The position numbers and the translations under genes are program-made. A stretch of 62,479 nt of DNA from positions 1-62,479 of the IMG/VR virus record IMGVR_UViG_3300045257_000499. The stretch is one strand, 5' to 3'. The DNA is from a virus. The notes below the pieces were generated by a model. It was not told the origin of the DNA and made no database searches. It worked only from the letters and a program-made list of their open reading frames with translations. Shown in pieces: positions 1-7,370 of the stretch; the stretch's first letter is position 1; each line of letters starts with the position of its first letter.

Positions 1-663
<663 letters not shown>

Positions 664-709
664 CGCGTCTTACGGCCGGCTGCCGCAGTCTCGTAGTAGC
701 ACAACGCTG
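664..709. other. Probable left prophage/host junction
   Basis: This short gap lies between the host proline iminopeptidase stop and the convergent end of the leftward phage gene array. If the element is integrated, the attachment site should be here or inside the 3' end of the host gene. No repeat of it could be identified at the right side because the right junction is not in the window. Inference only. Confidence 0.3.
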
Positions 710-970
710 TCAGGAGGATGCTGCTAATGCCTCTTGTTCGCCCAGTGGGGCGACGCATGGGCGGAAGCGACAACCGAATTTCCATCCAGCCGGGAGCGTC
801 AAGACGATCTCCGTCTGATCCTCATTGAAGTGGGTGCAGCCGCCGGCGGCGATGAACTCCTCCCACGTCCCGACCCACTTAGTGTTTCCTTCGGGCTGGC
901 CGTAGATGGTGGGGACGATTCTGCGCCCGCGGTGCCACACGGCATCGTCTCTCGATTTGAAGTGCGTCAT
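710..970 (-). CDS. Hypothetical small phage protein (86 aa)
   Basis: This is the last gene of the leftward array. The start is taken at 970, where the ATG overlaps the upstream gene's stop (967-970), a typical coupled junction. The protein has several Trp/Gly residues (VGTWEEF, GWKFGCRF) and looks like a small globular cytoplasmic protein. No family was recognised. A longer frame extends upstream to 1411 but would run through two other genes, so it was not used. Confidence 0.65.
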   Translation of the reverse strand: MTHFKSRDDAVWHRGRRIVPTIYGQPEGNTKWVGTWEEFIAAGGCTHFNEDQTEIVLTLPAGWKFGCRFRPCVAPLGEQEALAASS

Positions 971-1224
971 GGCGTGGCCTCTTGTTGAGCAGTGGTGACG
1001 AAGCGTCGCCAGATTTCGTGTCTTTTCGCGAAGTCCGGCTGCGCAAGGCGGTCTTTTCCTTCGGCTGTGGTGAGGAACTCCCCATCGCGGTACTCGATCG
1101 AGCCGAAGTGTTCGAGCCTGGCCTTGGTTCGGATGTTGCAGCCGTGCGGTAACCGGTGCTCGTAGTGGACCGACAGCAAGGTATAGCTTTGCGCGCCGGT
1201 GAGTCGTGCGGTTCGCTTTTTCAT
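967..1224 (-). CDS. Hypothetical small phage protein (85 aa)
   Basis: This lies in the leftward array with 4-base overlaps on both sides (967-970 and 1221-1224), indicating translational coupling. The N-terminus is basic (MKKRTARL). The middle section, with SIEYRDGEFLTTAEGKDRL, resembles the shape of small winged-helix or restriction-associated peptides, but no family can be named. Probably cytoplasmic. Confidence 0.7.
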   Translation of the reverse strand: MKKRTARLTGAQSYTLLSVHYEHRLPHGCNIRTKARLEHFGSIEYRDGEFLTTAEGKDRLAQPDFAKRHEIWRRFVTTAQQEATP

Positions 1225-1481
1225 GGCTCGGCCTGCGCGGGGTGAGAGGCGAGTGAGTAGGTGTCGTGGAAGCGGACGAAGCGTCGCTGCTGGCGGTGCT
1301 TGCGTCCCTCCTCAGTCTTGTTGAACGGCTCGTGGTGCCGTTTCCAGTAGGAGTTGGTGAGCAGGATGCGGAAGCCCTCGGCGGCGATCTGCGACTGAAC
1401 ACTCCCGACATCGCAGGGATGGCGGCGCAAGTTGCGTCGCCTCCACCAGTTGCGAGACTCAGAGTAGCGCATCGGAGTCAT
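1221..1481 (-). CDS. Hypothetical basic phage protein (86 aa)
   Basis: Very Arg/His-rich protein (WWRRRNLRRH, GRKHRQQRRFVRFH) in the leftward operon. It overlaps the upstream gene by 23 bases and the downstream gene by 4. An internal ATG at 1472 is an alternative start that would shorten the overlap. The charge suggests nucleic-acid contact, but this is inference only. Confidence 0.6.
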   Translation of the reverse strand: MTPMRYSESRNWWRRRNLRRHPCDVGSVQSQIAAEGFRILLTNSYWKRHHEPFNKTEEGRKHRQQRRFVRFHDTYSLASHPAQAEP

Positions 1482-2106
1482 CCTCCTCCTGGTCGTACAC
1501 CGTGCCCTGGTGGTCGGGGTCGTCGTCGGGCACGATCACGGGAGTGACTCCCTGCCGGCGCAGCTTCTCCATTTCCGCCTCGTCCTTGGCCATCGTCTCG
1601 GTGACGATTTTCTCGATGGCCGATGGGCGGAAGATGCGGAAGATGCCGGGGCCGAGCGTGTCGCTCTGGAGCAGGTCGTCGGACTTCTCCGGCACGACGT
1701 GCGGGTGGGCGAGGAACACCCAATGCTCGCCCAGCTTGAAGCCTTTGGGGACGGCGGTGATGCGGCGCGAGATCCCGAGATCGTTCGCCTCGCGCATGAA
1801 GTCATCGACCTTCGGGTAGAACTGCGCGCCGATCCACAGGAGCCCGACGCGCTTGCCGAGTCGCTCCGGGTAGGCGGCAGGGCAGAATGACAGGTCGCTC
1901 GGCGTCTCGCCCGTGCATTGTGCTTGCAACCACGGCTGCGGATCAATCCAAGTCCACCCGCGCGTCTGCTTCACGCCACCACCGCAGCACGGGCAGACCT
2001 TGAGGGGGATCGGGAGTTTGCAGCACGGGGCGCCGAGGGTGCCGCCGACGATGTAAAGGCCGCCGACTTTGCGGTAACCGCAGCCTCGTTTTGCTTCGAC
2101 TGCCAT
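1459..2106 (-). CDS. Hypothetical phage protein with Cys-rich zinc-ribbon-like N-terminus (215 aa)
   Basis: Residues 28-45 contain a CC-x8-C-x-CC cluster (PCCKLP...VCPCCGGG) that looks like a zinc ribbon. It is followed by further Cys (CTGE, FCPAAY), a globular middle (VGLLWIGAQFYPKVDDFMREA) and an acidic C-terminus (DDDPDHQ, QEEDDSD). No family was named. It is the largest of the downstream leftward genes and sits 10 bases after the preceding gene. Confidence 0.8.
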   Translation of the reverse strand: MAVEAKRGCGYRKVGGLYIVGGTLGAPCCKLPIPLKVCPCCGGGVKQTRGWTWIDPQPWLQAQCTGETPSDLSFCPAAYPERLGKRVGLLWIGAQFYPKVDDFMREANDLGISRRITAVPKGFKLGEHWVFLAHPHVVPEKSDDLLQSDTLGPGIFRIFRPSAIEKIVTETMAKDEAEMEKLRRQGVTPVIVPDDDPDHQGTVYDQEEDDSDALL

Positions 2107-2116
2107 GGCGCGCTCC

Positions 2117-2377
2117 TCAATCCAGAACTTTCACGTGGCGGGCGAAGTTCGCCAGCTCGCGGACCGCCTTGGCGGCGTCGGATGCGTGTGTGGCGTCCTC
2201 GAGCTTCATGCGGAGGACGGCAGCCTTGTCGCCGGCGATGCTCGTGAGAGCGAGCTTCGTCTCGTTGCCGCTGACGTACTCGACCTTGCCCTTCTTGATG
2301 ATGAGGTAGGTCGCGTGGCCCATCTCCGTGGTGACTTCGAGGCGAATGGTCGGCGGAGTTTTCGTTTTACTGGTCAT
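2117..2377 (-). CDS. Hypothetical small phage protein (86 aa)
   Basis: Short globular protein with alternating beta-like segments (ATYLIIKKGKVEYVSG) followed by a helical C-terminus (SDAAKAVRELANFARHV). It is 10 bases upstream of the Cys-rich gene in the leftward unit. No family recognised. Confidence 0.75.
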   Translation of the reverse strand: MTSKTKTPPTIRLEVTTEMGHATYLIIKKGKVEYVSGNETKLALTSIAGDKAAVLRMKLEDATHASDAAKAVRELANFARHVKVLD

Positions 2378-2383
2378 AGGGAG

Positions 2384-2581
2384 TCAGTCTCCTCGTTTGC
2401 AGTCGGCGCACGAGCACGCGACGACCCGTTTCATGGTTTCCTTGATCTCGGCGCGCGTTTCCGCGCCGAAGCAGTGTTGCGGAGGTGTCGAGAGCGAGTA
2501 CCCAGGCTTGAGGTAGACGAAGAAGTCTCCACCGCTGCCGCGCTCGTCTCTGAGCTCGGCGATGCGCCTATCGCTGGCCAT
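2384..2581 (-). CDS. Hypothetical small phage protein with C-terminal CxCxxC (65 aa)
   Basis: The start at 2581 is chosen because GAGG lies 6 bases upstream and because a hairpin plus CCCTACCC leader precedes it. The C-terminus ends in VACSCADCKRGD, a possible metal-binding Cys cluster. A longer upstream frame to 2752 would overlap the neighbouring gene and the leader. Function unknown. Confidence 0.7.
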   Translation of the reverse strand: MASDRRIAELRDERGSGGDFFVYLKPGYSLSTPPQHCFGAETRAEIKETMKRVVACSCADCKRGD

Positions 2582-2603
2582 GGGTGCCTCAGCTGAATGT
2601 CGG

Positions 2604-2643
2604 GGGTAGGGATGTAGAGGGCCGGTCGCGTTCGGCCCTCTAC
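2604..2643 (-). promoter_or_regulatory. Leader module: perfect 11-bp hairpin plus CCCTACCC
   Basis: On the leftward transcript an 11-bp perfect stem (arms 2614-2624 and 2633-2643, 8-base loop) is followed 2 bases later by CCCTACCC (2604-2611), then the GAGG ribosome site and the ATG at 2581. It is a variant copy of the CCCTACCA leader motif. Confidence 0.6.
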
Positions 2644-2658
2644 GGGGCTGAGCGGGGC

Positions 2659-2844
2659 TCACTCGATCTCGTTGCGGCAGCGGAAGAACTCGACGCCGGT
2701 CTCGCGGTCGCGAATCACGCACAATGAACCGGTGCGCTCGATAATGTCGCACTCGCGCTCCTCCGGGACCGGGATGTCATCGGTCCAGAACGTGTGAGCG
2801 ACGTTGCGTTGGACTTTGGGGTGGGGCGCGGAGATGGTGCGCAT
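2659..2844 (-). CDS. Hypothetical small phage protein (61 aa)
   Basis: Acidic protein with the sequence ECDIIERTGSLCVIRDRET, likely a small beta-rich fold. It is the first gene of its unit, with a CCCTACCA leader 21 bases upstream of the ATG. No family recognised. Confidence 0.7.
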   Translation of the reverse strand: MRTISAPHPKVQRNVAHTFWTDDIPVPEERECDIIERTGSLCVIRDRETGVEFFRCRNEIE

Positions 2845-2865
2845 TGTTTGCTCCGTTGCATTCGT

Positions 2866-2945
2866 TGGTAGGGGACACGTCGGGTATTCCCGATCGATGT
2901 TTGCAGTCTGGCAGGCGAGCGGACTACGTCAAGTCCTAAGCGTCG
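2866..2945 (-). promoter_or_regulatory. Long leader repeat, copy 1 (promoter-like block, hairpin, CCCTACCA)
   Basis: On the leftward strand: TAGGACTTGACG, then 14 bases after CTTG the block CCTGCCA, then the perfect hairpin TCGGGAATACCCGA, then CCCTACCA (2866-2873), leading to the ATG at 2844. The CTTG-N14-CCTGC spacing is identical in all four copies. The upstream end overlaps the stop codon of the previous gene. Promoter function is inferred. Confidence 0.6.
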
Positions 2946-3196
2946 AGCGGCTGAAGTTTTTCCTCAACCAGGATGCGGCTGACGCACGTGGCGACCAGGG
3001 ACGCAAAGGCAAGCTGCTCCCCGCCCGGGCTCGAGAGGAGGGCGCGCTCGTCGGCGTACTTGTCGCCGGCGATGAACTCTTTGAGCTCCTCGCGCATGAC
3101 GCGGCAAGCGATGTCGGCGTCGTCTGGTTTGATGACGCCGGTCGCGGCGACCGCGCGCATGAGTCGGTCGGCGACGGCGGCGATGGGATCGCTCAT
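2936..3196 (-). CDS. Hypothetical helical phage protein (86 aa)
   Basis: The start at 3196 has a GAGGA ribosome site a few bases upstream. The protein is predicted largely helical (VADRLMRAVAATGVIKP, MREELKEFIAG), with no membrane segment. Its stop codon lies inside long leader repeat copy 1. No family recognised. Confidence 0.75.
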   Translation of the reverse strand: MSDPIAAVADRLMRAVAATGVIKPDDADIACRVMREELKEFIAGDKYADERALLSSPGGEQLAFASLVATCVSRILVEEKLQPLDA

Positions 3197-3207
3197 GGGT
3201 GTCCTCC

Positions 3208-3612
3208 TCAGAACGAGAAATCGTGATAGTGAGCCCGTTCGCCGATGCGCAGGCCCTCGCCATGGGTCTTCCGCCACCGTTGAGTGCGGGAGTTGAATCG
3301 GACCTGGTGCCAGCTCCCATCGTCGGCGCGGCGGTAGGTCGATATGGCGCCTTGTGGGTTCGGTGAGAACTCGTACTCCTGCGACTCGCTCATGCCGTTC
3401 TTGTCGACGCGCCTGACGTGGTCCTCCTGGACGTTGATGTAGGTCTGCTTCCTGTTCGCCCAGACCTGGATGATGGTCGCCGCGTGGCGCTCGGTCCAAC
3501 ACAGGATGGTTGCGCCCATGCCGACCTGGGGCTCCGGCTGTCCAATGACGGAGCGGCTGAGAATATGGTTGGTCAGACTGCCGGTTTCCTTTCCAAGTTT
3601 CATTATTGCCAT
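3208..3612 (-). CDS. Hypothetical phage protein (134 aa)
   Basis: The start is taken at 3612 because a GAGG site lies just upstream; a start at 3660 would overlap the preceding gene by 58 bases. The middle (ILCWTERHAATIIQVWANRKQ) and later strands (ISTYRRADDGSWHQVRFNS) suggest a small beta-barrel fold. No family recognised. It is second to last in a four-gene unit that begins at 4112. Confidence 0.7.
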   Translation of the reverse strand: MAIMKLGKETGSLTNHILSRSVIGQPEPQVGMGATILCWTERHAATIIQVWANRKQTYINVQEDHVRRVDKNGMSESQEYEFSPNPQGAISTYRRADDGSWHQVRFNSRTQRWRKTHGEGLRIGERAHYHDFSF

Positions 3613-3848
3613 GTCCTCATTTGTTGTAGGAAGCTCGGAATAATAATCACGCGAAGGCATCCACCGGGGAGCGGCAAGCTGTGGCCGCAGTCTTCAAAGA
3701 ATGCCTGCACGCGCCATTCTCCGTTGCCGGGCGGCTCCAGGATGCGGCCGGCGACGAAGTCGACTTGGGTCTTGAGAAAGCCGAGGATTTCGGCGGCCTC
3801 GACATCGCTCTTTGCGGTGTCGATGAATTGGACCATGTAGTCGGCCAC
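3603..3848 (-). CDS. Hypothetical small phage protein (81 aa)
   Basis: Small protein with an acidic N-terminal helix (DTAKSDVEAAEILGFLKTQV). It lies 3 bases after the secreted His-rich gene and overlaps the next gene by 10 bases. No recognised family. Confidence 0.7.
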   Translation of the reverse strand: MADYMVQFIDTAKSDVEAAEILGFLKTQVDFVAGRILEPPGNGEWRVQAFFEDCGHSLPLPGGCLRVIIIPSFLQQMRTWQ

Positions 3849-3851
3849 GGC

Positions 3852-4112
3852 TCACCTCCCGCGCCGGCGGTGGTGATACCAGCGGTGATGATGCCAGTGG
3901 CGGTGTCCGCCAAACCGCACCACACGCACGCCGCGCGCCTGCGGGCAGCTGCAATGGCAGTCCACGCGGACCACGATTGGCGCCGGGGTTGGGACGGTCA
4001 CGGCGCGCTCGTGCGCGGGCGCCGGCGGCTTCGAGTCGCTGTAGGCCGAGTTGATGGCGCCAACGGCGAAAATGACAGTGCCGACCACGATTGCCAGACG
4101 GTCGAGGGTCAT
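3852..4112 (-). CDS. Hypothetical membrane/secreted His-rich protein (86 aa)
   Basis: An N-terminal hydrophobic segment (residues 6-22, LAIVVGTVIFAVGAINSAY) acts as a signal or anchor. It is followed by a Pro-rich linker and a Cys/His/Arg-rich tail (CHCSCP, HRHWHHHRWYHHRRR) that may bind metal. First gene of its unit, with a CCCTACCA leader 16 bases upstream. Probably at the inner membrane. Function unknown. Confidence 0.7.
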   Translation of the reverse strand: MTLDRLAIVVGTVIFAVGAINSAYSDSKPPAPAHERAVTVPTPAPIVVRVDCHCSCPQARGVRVVRFGGHRHWHHHRWYHHRRRGR

Positions 4113-4128
4113 GGATGGCTCCGTTGTT

Positions 4129-4168
4129 TGGTAGGGGTAAGGGCCGCGCGATTTGCTCGCGTCGGCCC
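4129..4168 (-). promoter_or_regulatory. Leader module: hairpin plus CCCTACCA
   Basis: CCCTACCA (4129-4136 on the leftward strand) lies 16 bases before the ATG at 4112. It is preceded by a stem-loop whose outer arms are GGGCCG (4141-4146) and CGGCCC (4163-4168), with an inner CGCG/CGCG pairing and one bulge. Confidence 0.55.
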
Positions 4169-4181
4169 GGCTTAGCGCGGC

Positions 4182-4964
4182 TTACCGATTGACCCAGCCG
4201 CCGAACCGGAAGCCGCTCTCCATCGCCGCGCGCGCCGCGTGCTTGGCGGTCTCGTCGCGGACGGTTCCCTCGCGGTCGGCGGCGGCGTCCATCTCCATCA
4301 TGCGGAGCTCGCCAGGGTCGATGCAGGCGAACATCTCGTCCGTGCGCTCGCAGCGCGCCGCGGCCTTGGCGCCCCAGGGCAGGCCGTAGTTCTTCGCGCA
4401 AGTTCGGCCGTAGCCGACTGCGGTCGAACGCTCGTCGGTGAGCGGGATATTGCAGAAGCAGCACTTGCCGGTCAGTCGGCCGTGCTCGGCCGCCACCTCG
4501 GAGGGTCGCTCCGCGAAGTTGCGCAGGGCAGGGAGGAGCGTGGCGGGAACATCGCACCGGTTCGACTCGTCGAACGAGCCGTCGCGTAGGATGCGGCCAA
4601 ACCAACGACCGACACCGTAGGGCGCGTTGTCGGCGACGTTGAGCGATCCCGGAACCCGGGCGCGCTCGCCGGCGACGCTCACGCGCACCTCGCCGACCTC
4701 GGCAATGTGCAGGACGATGGCGGGGGACTTGAGGTGCTGCTTGGCTCGCTCGAACAGCGCGAGGACGCCAGACAGGTCGCCAACCGACTCGCGCTGCTTT
4801 GGAGGCTGGCCGGCTTCGCGGGTCAACCGCTCGACCCAGTAGAGTTGCTTGCCGGATAGGCCGTGGCGCCGGCCCTTGCGGATCAGGTCGCGGGCAAAGT
4901 TCTGCTGGCTCGGGTTGAGCTGCTCGATGACCGCTTCGAGAGCGTTGATGGCTGCGTAGGACAT
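4182..4964 (-). CDS. Hypothetical phage protein with DUF6011-like zinc finger (260 aa)
   Basis: The N-terminal 60 residues are helical (LNPSQQNFARDLIRKG, GLSGKQLYWVERLT). The central part is beta-rich. Residues around 167-195 contain CCFCNIPLTDERS then VGYGRTCA, matching the small C-x2-C...GYG-x-xC zinc-binding module called DUF6011 in many phage proteins. The long helical C-terminus is charged. This is the largest gene of the leftward array. It has its own long leader repeat, so it is likely strongly expressed early. Exact role unknown; nucleic-acid binding is plausible. Confidence 0.8.
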   Translation of the reverse strand: MSYAAINALEAVIEQLNPSQQNFARDLIRKGRRHGLSGKQLYWVERLTREAGQPPKQRESVGDLSGVLALFERAKQHLKSPAIVLHIAEVGEVRVSVAGERARVPGSLNVADNAPYGVGRWFGRILRDGSFDESNRCDVPATLLPALRNFAERPSEVAAEHGRLTGKCCFCNIPLTDERSTAVGYGRTCAKNYGLPWGAKAAARCERTDEMFACIDPGELRMMEMDAAADREGTVRDETAKHAARAAMESGFRFGGWVNR

Positions 4965-4975
4965 TGCGTTGCTCC

Positions 4976-5068
4976 TGGTAGGGGTGCCCGTGGTTTTCCA
5001 CGTGACAAAGGAAGGATGGCAGGTACTACTCTGTTTGCAAGTCCTTTCCGGCCGAGCTCCAAAAAATG
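4976..5068 (-). promoter_or_regulatory. Long leader repeat, copy 2
   Basis: On the leftward strand: T-rich run, GGAGCTCGGCCG, AAGGACTTG, 14 bases, CCTGCCA, then the perfect hairpin CGTGG-AAAA-CCACG, then CCCTACCA directly followed by GGAG and the ATG at 4964. Closely related to the copies at 5708-5800 and 6854-6958. Confidence 0.65.
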
Positions 5069-5084
5069 TTCGAGCCCATTTGGC

Positions 5085-5438
5085 TCACTCGTAAACCGGC
5101 CGCGTCGCGGGGAAAGGCGCGGGCCACCCCGGGCAGACGACGGCCCTGTACTCGCCTTCGGACAGCACAGAGGAGATCGCGCGCCGTCCCTTGTTGATGT
5201 GGGCGTCGAGCGAGGCTTGCAGCGTTTCCCGGTAAGAGGTGGCCTCGTCCTCGTCGGTGAATACCGTCATCAGGTCGTGCGGGTTGATCCCGTCCGGAAT
5301 GTGCTCGATTGGGCGGCCGTGGTCGTACCACCAGCCTCCCTCCTCCGGGCCCCCGTAGGCGCGGTCGACCATAAAGATTGCGACCGTCCAGAACGCGGGC
5401 TTGGTTTCCTGGGTGTCGAGCTCGTTGTCGCGGGGCAT
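5085..5438 (-). CDS. Hypothetical phage protein (117 aa)
   Basis: The start at 5438 follows CCCTACCA and GGAG with correct spacing; an ATG 12 bases upstream falls inside the ribosome site. The N-terminal half contains the Trp/Gly-rich segment YGGPEEGGWWYDHGRP, followed by a helical region (TDEDEATSYRETLQASLDAHI). No family recognised. Single-gene unit. Confidence 0.7.
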   Translation of the reverse strand: MPRDNELDTQETKPAFWTVAIFMVDRAYGGPEEGGWWYDHGRPIEHIPDGINPHDLMTVFTDEDEATSYRETLQASLDAHINKGRRAISSVLSEGEYRAVVCPGWPAPFPATRPVYE

Positions 5439-5450
5439 TGGTTGCTCCAT

Positions 5451-5483
5451 TGGTAGGGAAGGATGGCCCCGGTTGACCGGGGC
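5451..5483 (-). promoter_or_regulatory. Leader module: 7-bp hairpin plus CCCTACCA
   Basis: A perfect GCCCCGG/CCGGGGC stem with a 4-base loop (5466-5483) precedes CCCTACCA (5451-5458), which lies 12 bases before the ATG at 5438. The hairpin may also end the upstream transcript. Confidence 0.55.
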
Positions 5484-5496
5484 AGATTTTTGGGCG

Positions 5497-5697
5497 TCAG
5501 CGATAGCGGCGGGTGTGCGGGAGGGGAGTTTGCAGCGAGTGGCGGTTGTGCCACGCGATTTGAATGGTGTGGAGGGCGATGGGGTCGCGCTCGGTGCGCG
5601 CGCAAGAGATGACCATTGCAGCAACAGAGGCCGGATAGCCCATGTTGTGCAGGATGCGGTGAAGCCGGGGGACAGCGCGGATGGTTTGGTGGGCCAT
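5497..5697 (-). CDS. Hypothetical small phage protein (66 aa)
   Basis: Small basic protein (MAHQTIRAVPRLHRILHNMG, then a helical stretch with ISCARTERDPIALH). The start at 5697 follows CCCTACCAGGAG. Upstream extensions of the frame would run through the leader. No family recognised. Confidence 0.65.
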   Translation of the reverse strand: MAHQTIRAVPRLHRILHNMGYPASVAAMVISCARTERDPIALHTIQIAWHNRHSLQTPLPHTRRYR

Positions 5698-5707
5698 TGT
5701 TTGCTCC

Positions 5708-5800
5708 TGGTAGGGGTGTCCGTGGTTTCCACGTGACAGGGGGAGCATGGCAGGGACTACGACTGATGCAAGCCCTATGCGGCCGAGCGAACAAAAAAGT
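5708..5800 (-). promoter_or_regulatory. Long leader repeat, copy 3
   Basis: On the leftward strand: CTTTTTT, GCTCGGCCGCATAGGGCTTG, 14 bases, CCTGCCA, then the perfect hairpin CGTGG-AAA-CCACG, then CCCTACCAGGAG 10 bases before the ATG at 5697. Confidence 0.65.
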
Positions 5801-5831
5801 GCGGCTCCGTGTACCCGGGGCCGGGGAGGAG

Positions 5832-6092
5832 TCAGAGGGGATCGGCAAACTCAAGCAGAGCCCAGGCTGCCTCGCATGTTGCGTCACACGCCTTGCACCA
5901 TGCCGGGTTCGAGGTGCTTGGAGTCCCGGCGGCCAGCATGCGCGCGGCGGCGTCGCGGACTGCGGCGATCTGTTTTACGAGCGCGCGCTTCTTGGCGCCG
6001 GCGACGTGCGCCAGCTTCGTGTTGGCCATCTTGATGACGTTGGTTGGGCATACCCCGTACCAATCGAGCGAGGATCTCTGCGGCTGTTTCAT
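5832..6092 (-). CDS. Hypothetical helical phage protein (86 aa)
   Basis: Mostly helical protein (VAGAKKRALVKQIAAVRDAAARML) with a Cys pair near the C-terminus (CKACDATC). The ATG overlaps the stop of the 25-residue ORF upstream by 4 bases. No family recognised. Confidence 0.7.
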   Translation of the reverse strand: MKQPQRSSLDWYGVCPTNVIKMANTKLAHVAGAKKRALVKQIAAVRDAAARMLAAGTPSTSNPAWCKACDATCEAAWALLEFADPL

Positions 6093-6166
6093 CTCAGTAG
6101 CTCCCGAGCGCCGTGCCGACCAGCCCGGCCGTGAACCGGGGCGAGGAGGAGAATGGCGAACATCAT
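6089..6166 (-). CDS. Possible 25-aa hydrophobic peptide
   Basis: Short ORF starting MMFAILLLAPVHG, whose stop overlaps the next gene's ATG (ATGA). A GAGGAAGGC stretch upstream could serve as its ribosome site. It may be a coupling peptide or simply a spacer. Weakly supported. Confidence 0.35.
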   Translation of the reverse strand: MMFAILLLAPVHGRAGRHGARELLR

Positions 6167-6176
6167 GGCGCCTTCC

Positions 6177-6440
6177 TCAGATCGTCTGGGCCGCGACGGT
6201 GCGTAGCTTGTCGGCCATCTGGAGCAGCTGGTCGGCGACGATCTCGGCGAGGTTCTCGTCGTCGTCGACGTCGGCCTGCACGAACGGCCAAAGGGAGCCA
6301 TTCATCGGGGCGGCGCCAACATCGAAGCCCTCGCGGCGGGTAATGTAGTGGCCGCTCAAAGCGACTCTCAGCGTTGAGACGAGCCGGTCGGCGCGCTCAC
6401 GGTTGAGGGCGGAACCGAATTGGACAGAGCGGATAGGCAT
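6177..6440 (-). CDS. Hypothetical small phage protein (87 aa)
   Basis: The start at 6440 has CCCTACCA then AGGAG immediately upstream. The protein has a basic first half and an acidic second half (QADVDDDENLAEIVADQLLQM). The longer frame to 6797 overlaps the neighbouring gene. No family recognised. Confidence 0.7.
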   Translation of the reverse strand: MPIRSVQFGSALNRERADRLVSTLRVALSGHYITRREGFDVGAAPMNGSLWPFVQADVDDDENLAEIVADQLLQMADKLRTVAAQTI

Positions 6441-6450
6441 GTTGTCTCCT

Positions 6451-6458
6451 TGGTAGGG
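6451..6458 (-). promoter_or_regulatory. CCCTACCA leader motif
   Basis: Exact copy 10 bases upstream of the ATG at 6440, abutting AGGAG. It overlaps the neighbourhood of the preceding gene's stop (6460), so there is no room for an intergenic promoter directly before it. Confidence 0.55.
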
Positions 6459-6459
6459 C

Positions 6460-6843
6460 TCAGTGAACCGGCAGGCGATAGGCTCGCGCGTCCTCGTGGC
6501 AGACAGCGAGATAGGGACGCTTGCTCGAGCCGGCGATGGTGCAGATGTAGGTGTACGGTTTGCCACGCCACGAGCGGACCTTTGTGGCATCGAGCGGGAC
6601 CGCGTAGCGCTTGCAGATGCCGGCAACGGTGCGCGCGACTCGGTCGGCGGTGCAGACCGTTGCGTCGGTCGCCTGCGCGGTGGCGCGCAGGGCGTCTTCC
6701 GACCGGTACGACTCAGCAAACTTGCGGGAGAGGAGGACGGGGTTGAGGCCGTATTCGGCCGCGATCTCGGCGACCACGTCGGCGGCGGCGGCGCCATTCA
6801 CCACTTCGGCCCGGAGATCTGAAAGAGCGGAGGCCAGTGACAT
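6460..6843 (-). CDS. Putative HTH-containing small phage protein (127 aa)
   Basis: Residues 20-45 (AADVVAEIAAEYGLNPVLLSRKF) look like a helix-turn-helix. The rest includes KRYAVPLDATKVRSWRG, followed by a beta-rich C-terminus containing YTYICTIAGSSKRP. The start follows CCCTACCAGGAG of long leader repeat copy 4. DNA binding is inferred only. Confidence 0.7.
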   Translation of the reverse strand: MSLASALSDLRAEVVNGAAAADVVAEIAAEYGLNPVLLSRKFAESYRSEDALRATAQATDATVCTADRVARTVAGICKRYAVPLDATKVRSWRGKPYTYICTIAGSSKRPYLAVCHEDARAYRLPVH

Positions 6844-6853
6844 TGTTTTCTCC

Positions 6854-6958
6854 TGGTAGGGTGGTCGCCCGGTTTCCAGGTCAACCATTCGAGGAGTCTT
6901 GCAGGCTACTGAGTTACGTCAAGTCCTATGCGGCCGAGCTCCAAAAAAAAGTCAAGAG
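6854..6958 (-). promoter_or_regulatory. Long leader repeat, copy 4
   Basis: On the leftward strand: CTTGAC and eight T, GGAGCTCGGCCGCATAGGAC, then TTGACG, CCTGC at the conserved spacing, then CCTGG-AAA-CCGGG (an imperfect version of the hairpin in copies 2 and 3), then CCCTACCAGGAG before the ATG at 6843. Confidence 0.65.
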
Positions 6959-6962
6959 AGGA

Positions 6963-7142
6963 TCAGCATGCGCTCCGCGCGGCGAGGCGGCGAAACATTG
7001 CCTTGCGCTCCTCGCGCAGCTCTGTGAGGTAGCGCCGCATGGAGGCCGCGCCGCGCGGCCGGTTCTCGCCCTCGGCGTTGGCCAGGACTTCCTTGGCGCG
7101 GTGAATCTCTCGATCAATCTCGGCGACTGTCTCGAAAGCCAT
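6963..7142 (-). CDS. Hypothetical small coiled helical protein (59 aa)
   Basis: Short ORF with a strong GAGGAGG ribosome site 5 bases before its ATG. The translation is highly charged and helical (ETVAEIDREIHRAKEVL, MRRYLTELREERKAMFRR), a likely coiled coil. It lies 10 bases after the gene at 7153. No family recognised. Confidence 0.7.
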   Translation of the reverse strand: MAFETVAEIDREIHRAKEVLANAEGENRPRGAASMRRYLTELREERKAMFRRLAARSAC

Positions 7143-7152
7143 GGTCCCCTCC

Positions 7153-7359
7153 TCACTTCGTGTCGACCAGATGCGGGCGCAGTTCGAACAGATCGCCCGC
7201 TGAAACTGCGTTCATGCCGAAGTAGGCTTGCAGAGCTTCGTGCTCGGCGTTGGGAAGGGTTGTCAGCTGGTCGGTGGCGACGACCTGACGGCCGTCAAGA
7301 AACAGATTGCCGCGGATGTAGTCGTGGCCGAGGCGCTCGGTGATGGGGAAGGTGGTCAT
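7153..7359 (-). CDS. Hypothetical small phage protein (68 aa)
   Basis: The start at 7359 is supported by GAGGAGG upstream. Content: LGHDYIRGNLFLDGRQVV followed by an acidic segment and FELRPHLVDTK. It is the middle of a three-gene leftward unit (7670, 7359, 7142). No family recognised. Confidence 0.7.
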   Translation of the reverse strand: MTTFPITERLGHDYIRGNLFLDGRQVVATDQLTTLPNAEHEALQAYFGMNAVSAGDLFELRPHLVDTK

Positions 7360-7370
7360 TGCCCACCTCC

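Noticed and set aside
3694-5001. A 435-codon minus-strand frame through several small genes
   Set aside because: It overlaps the DUF6011-like gene, the His-rich gene and others in a different frame and has typical shadow composition (Arg/Pro/Ala-rich).
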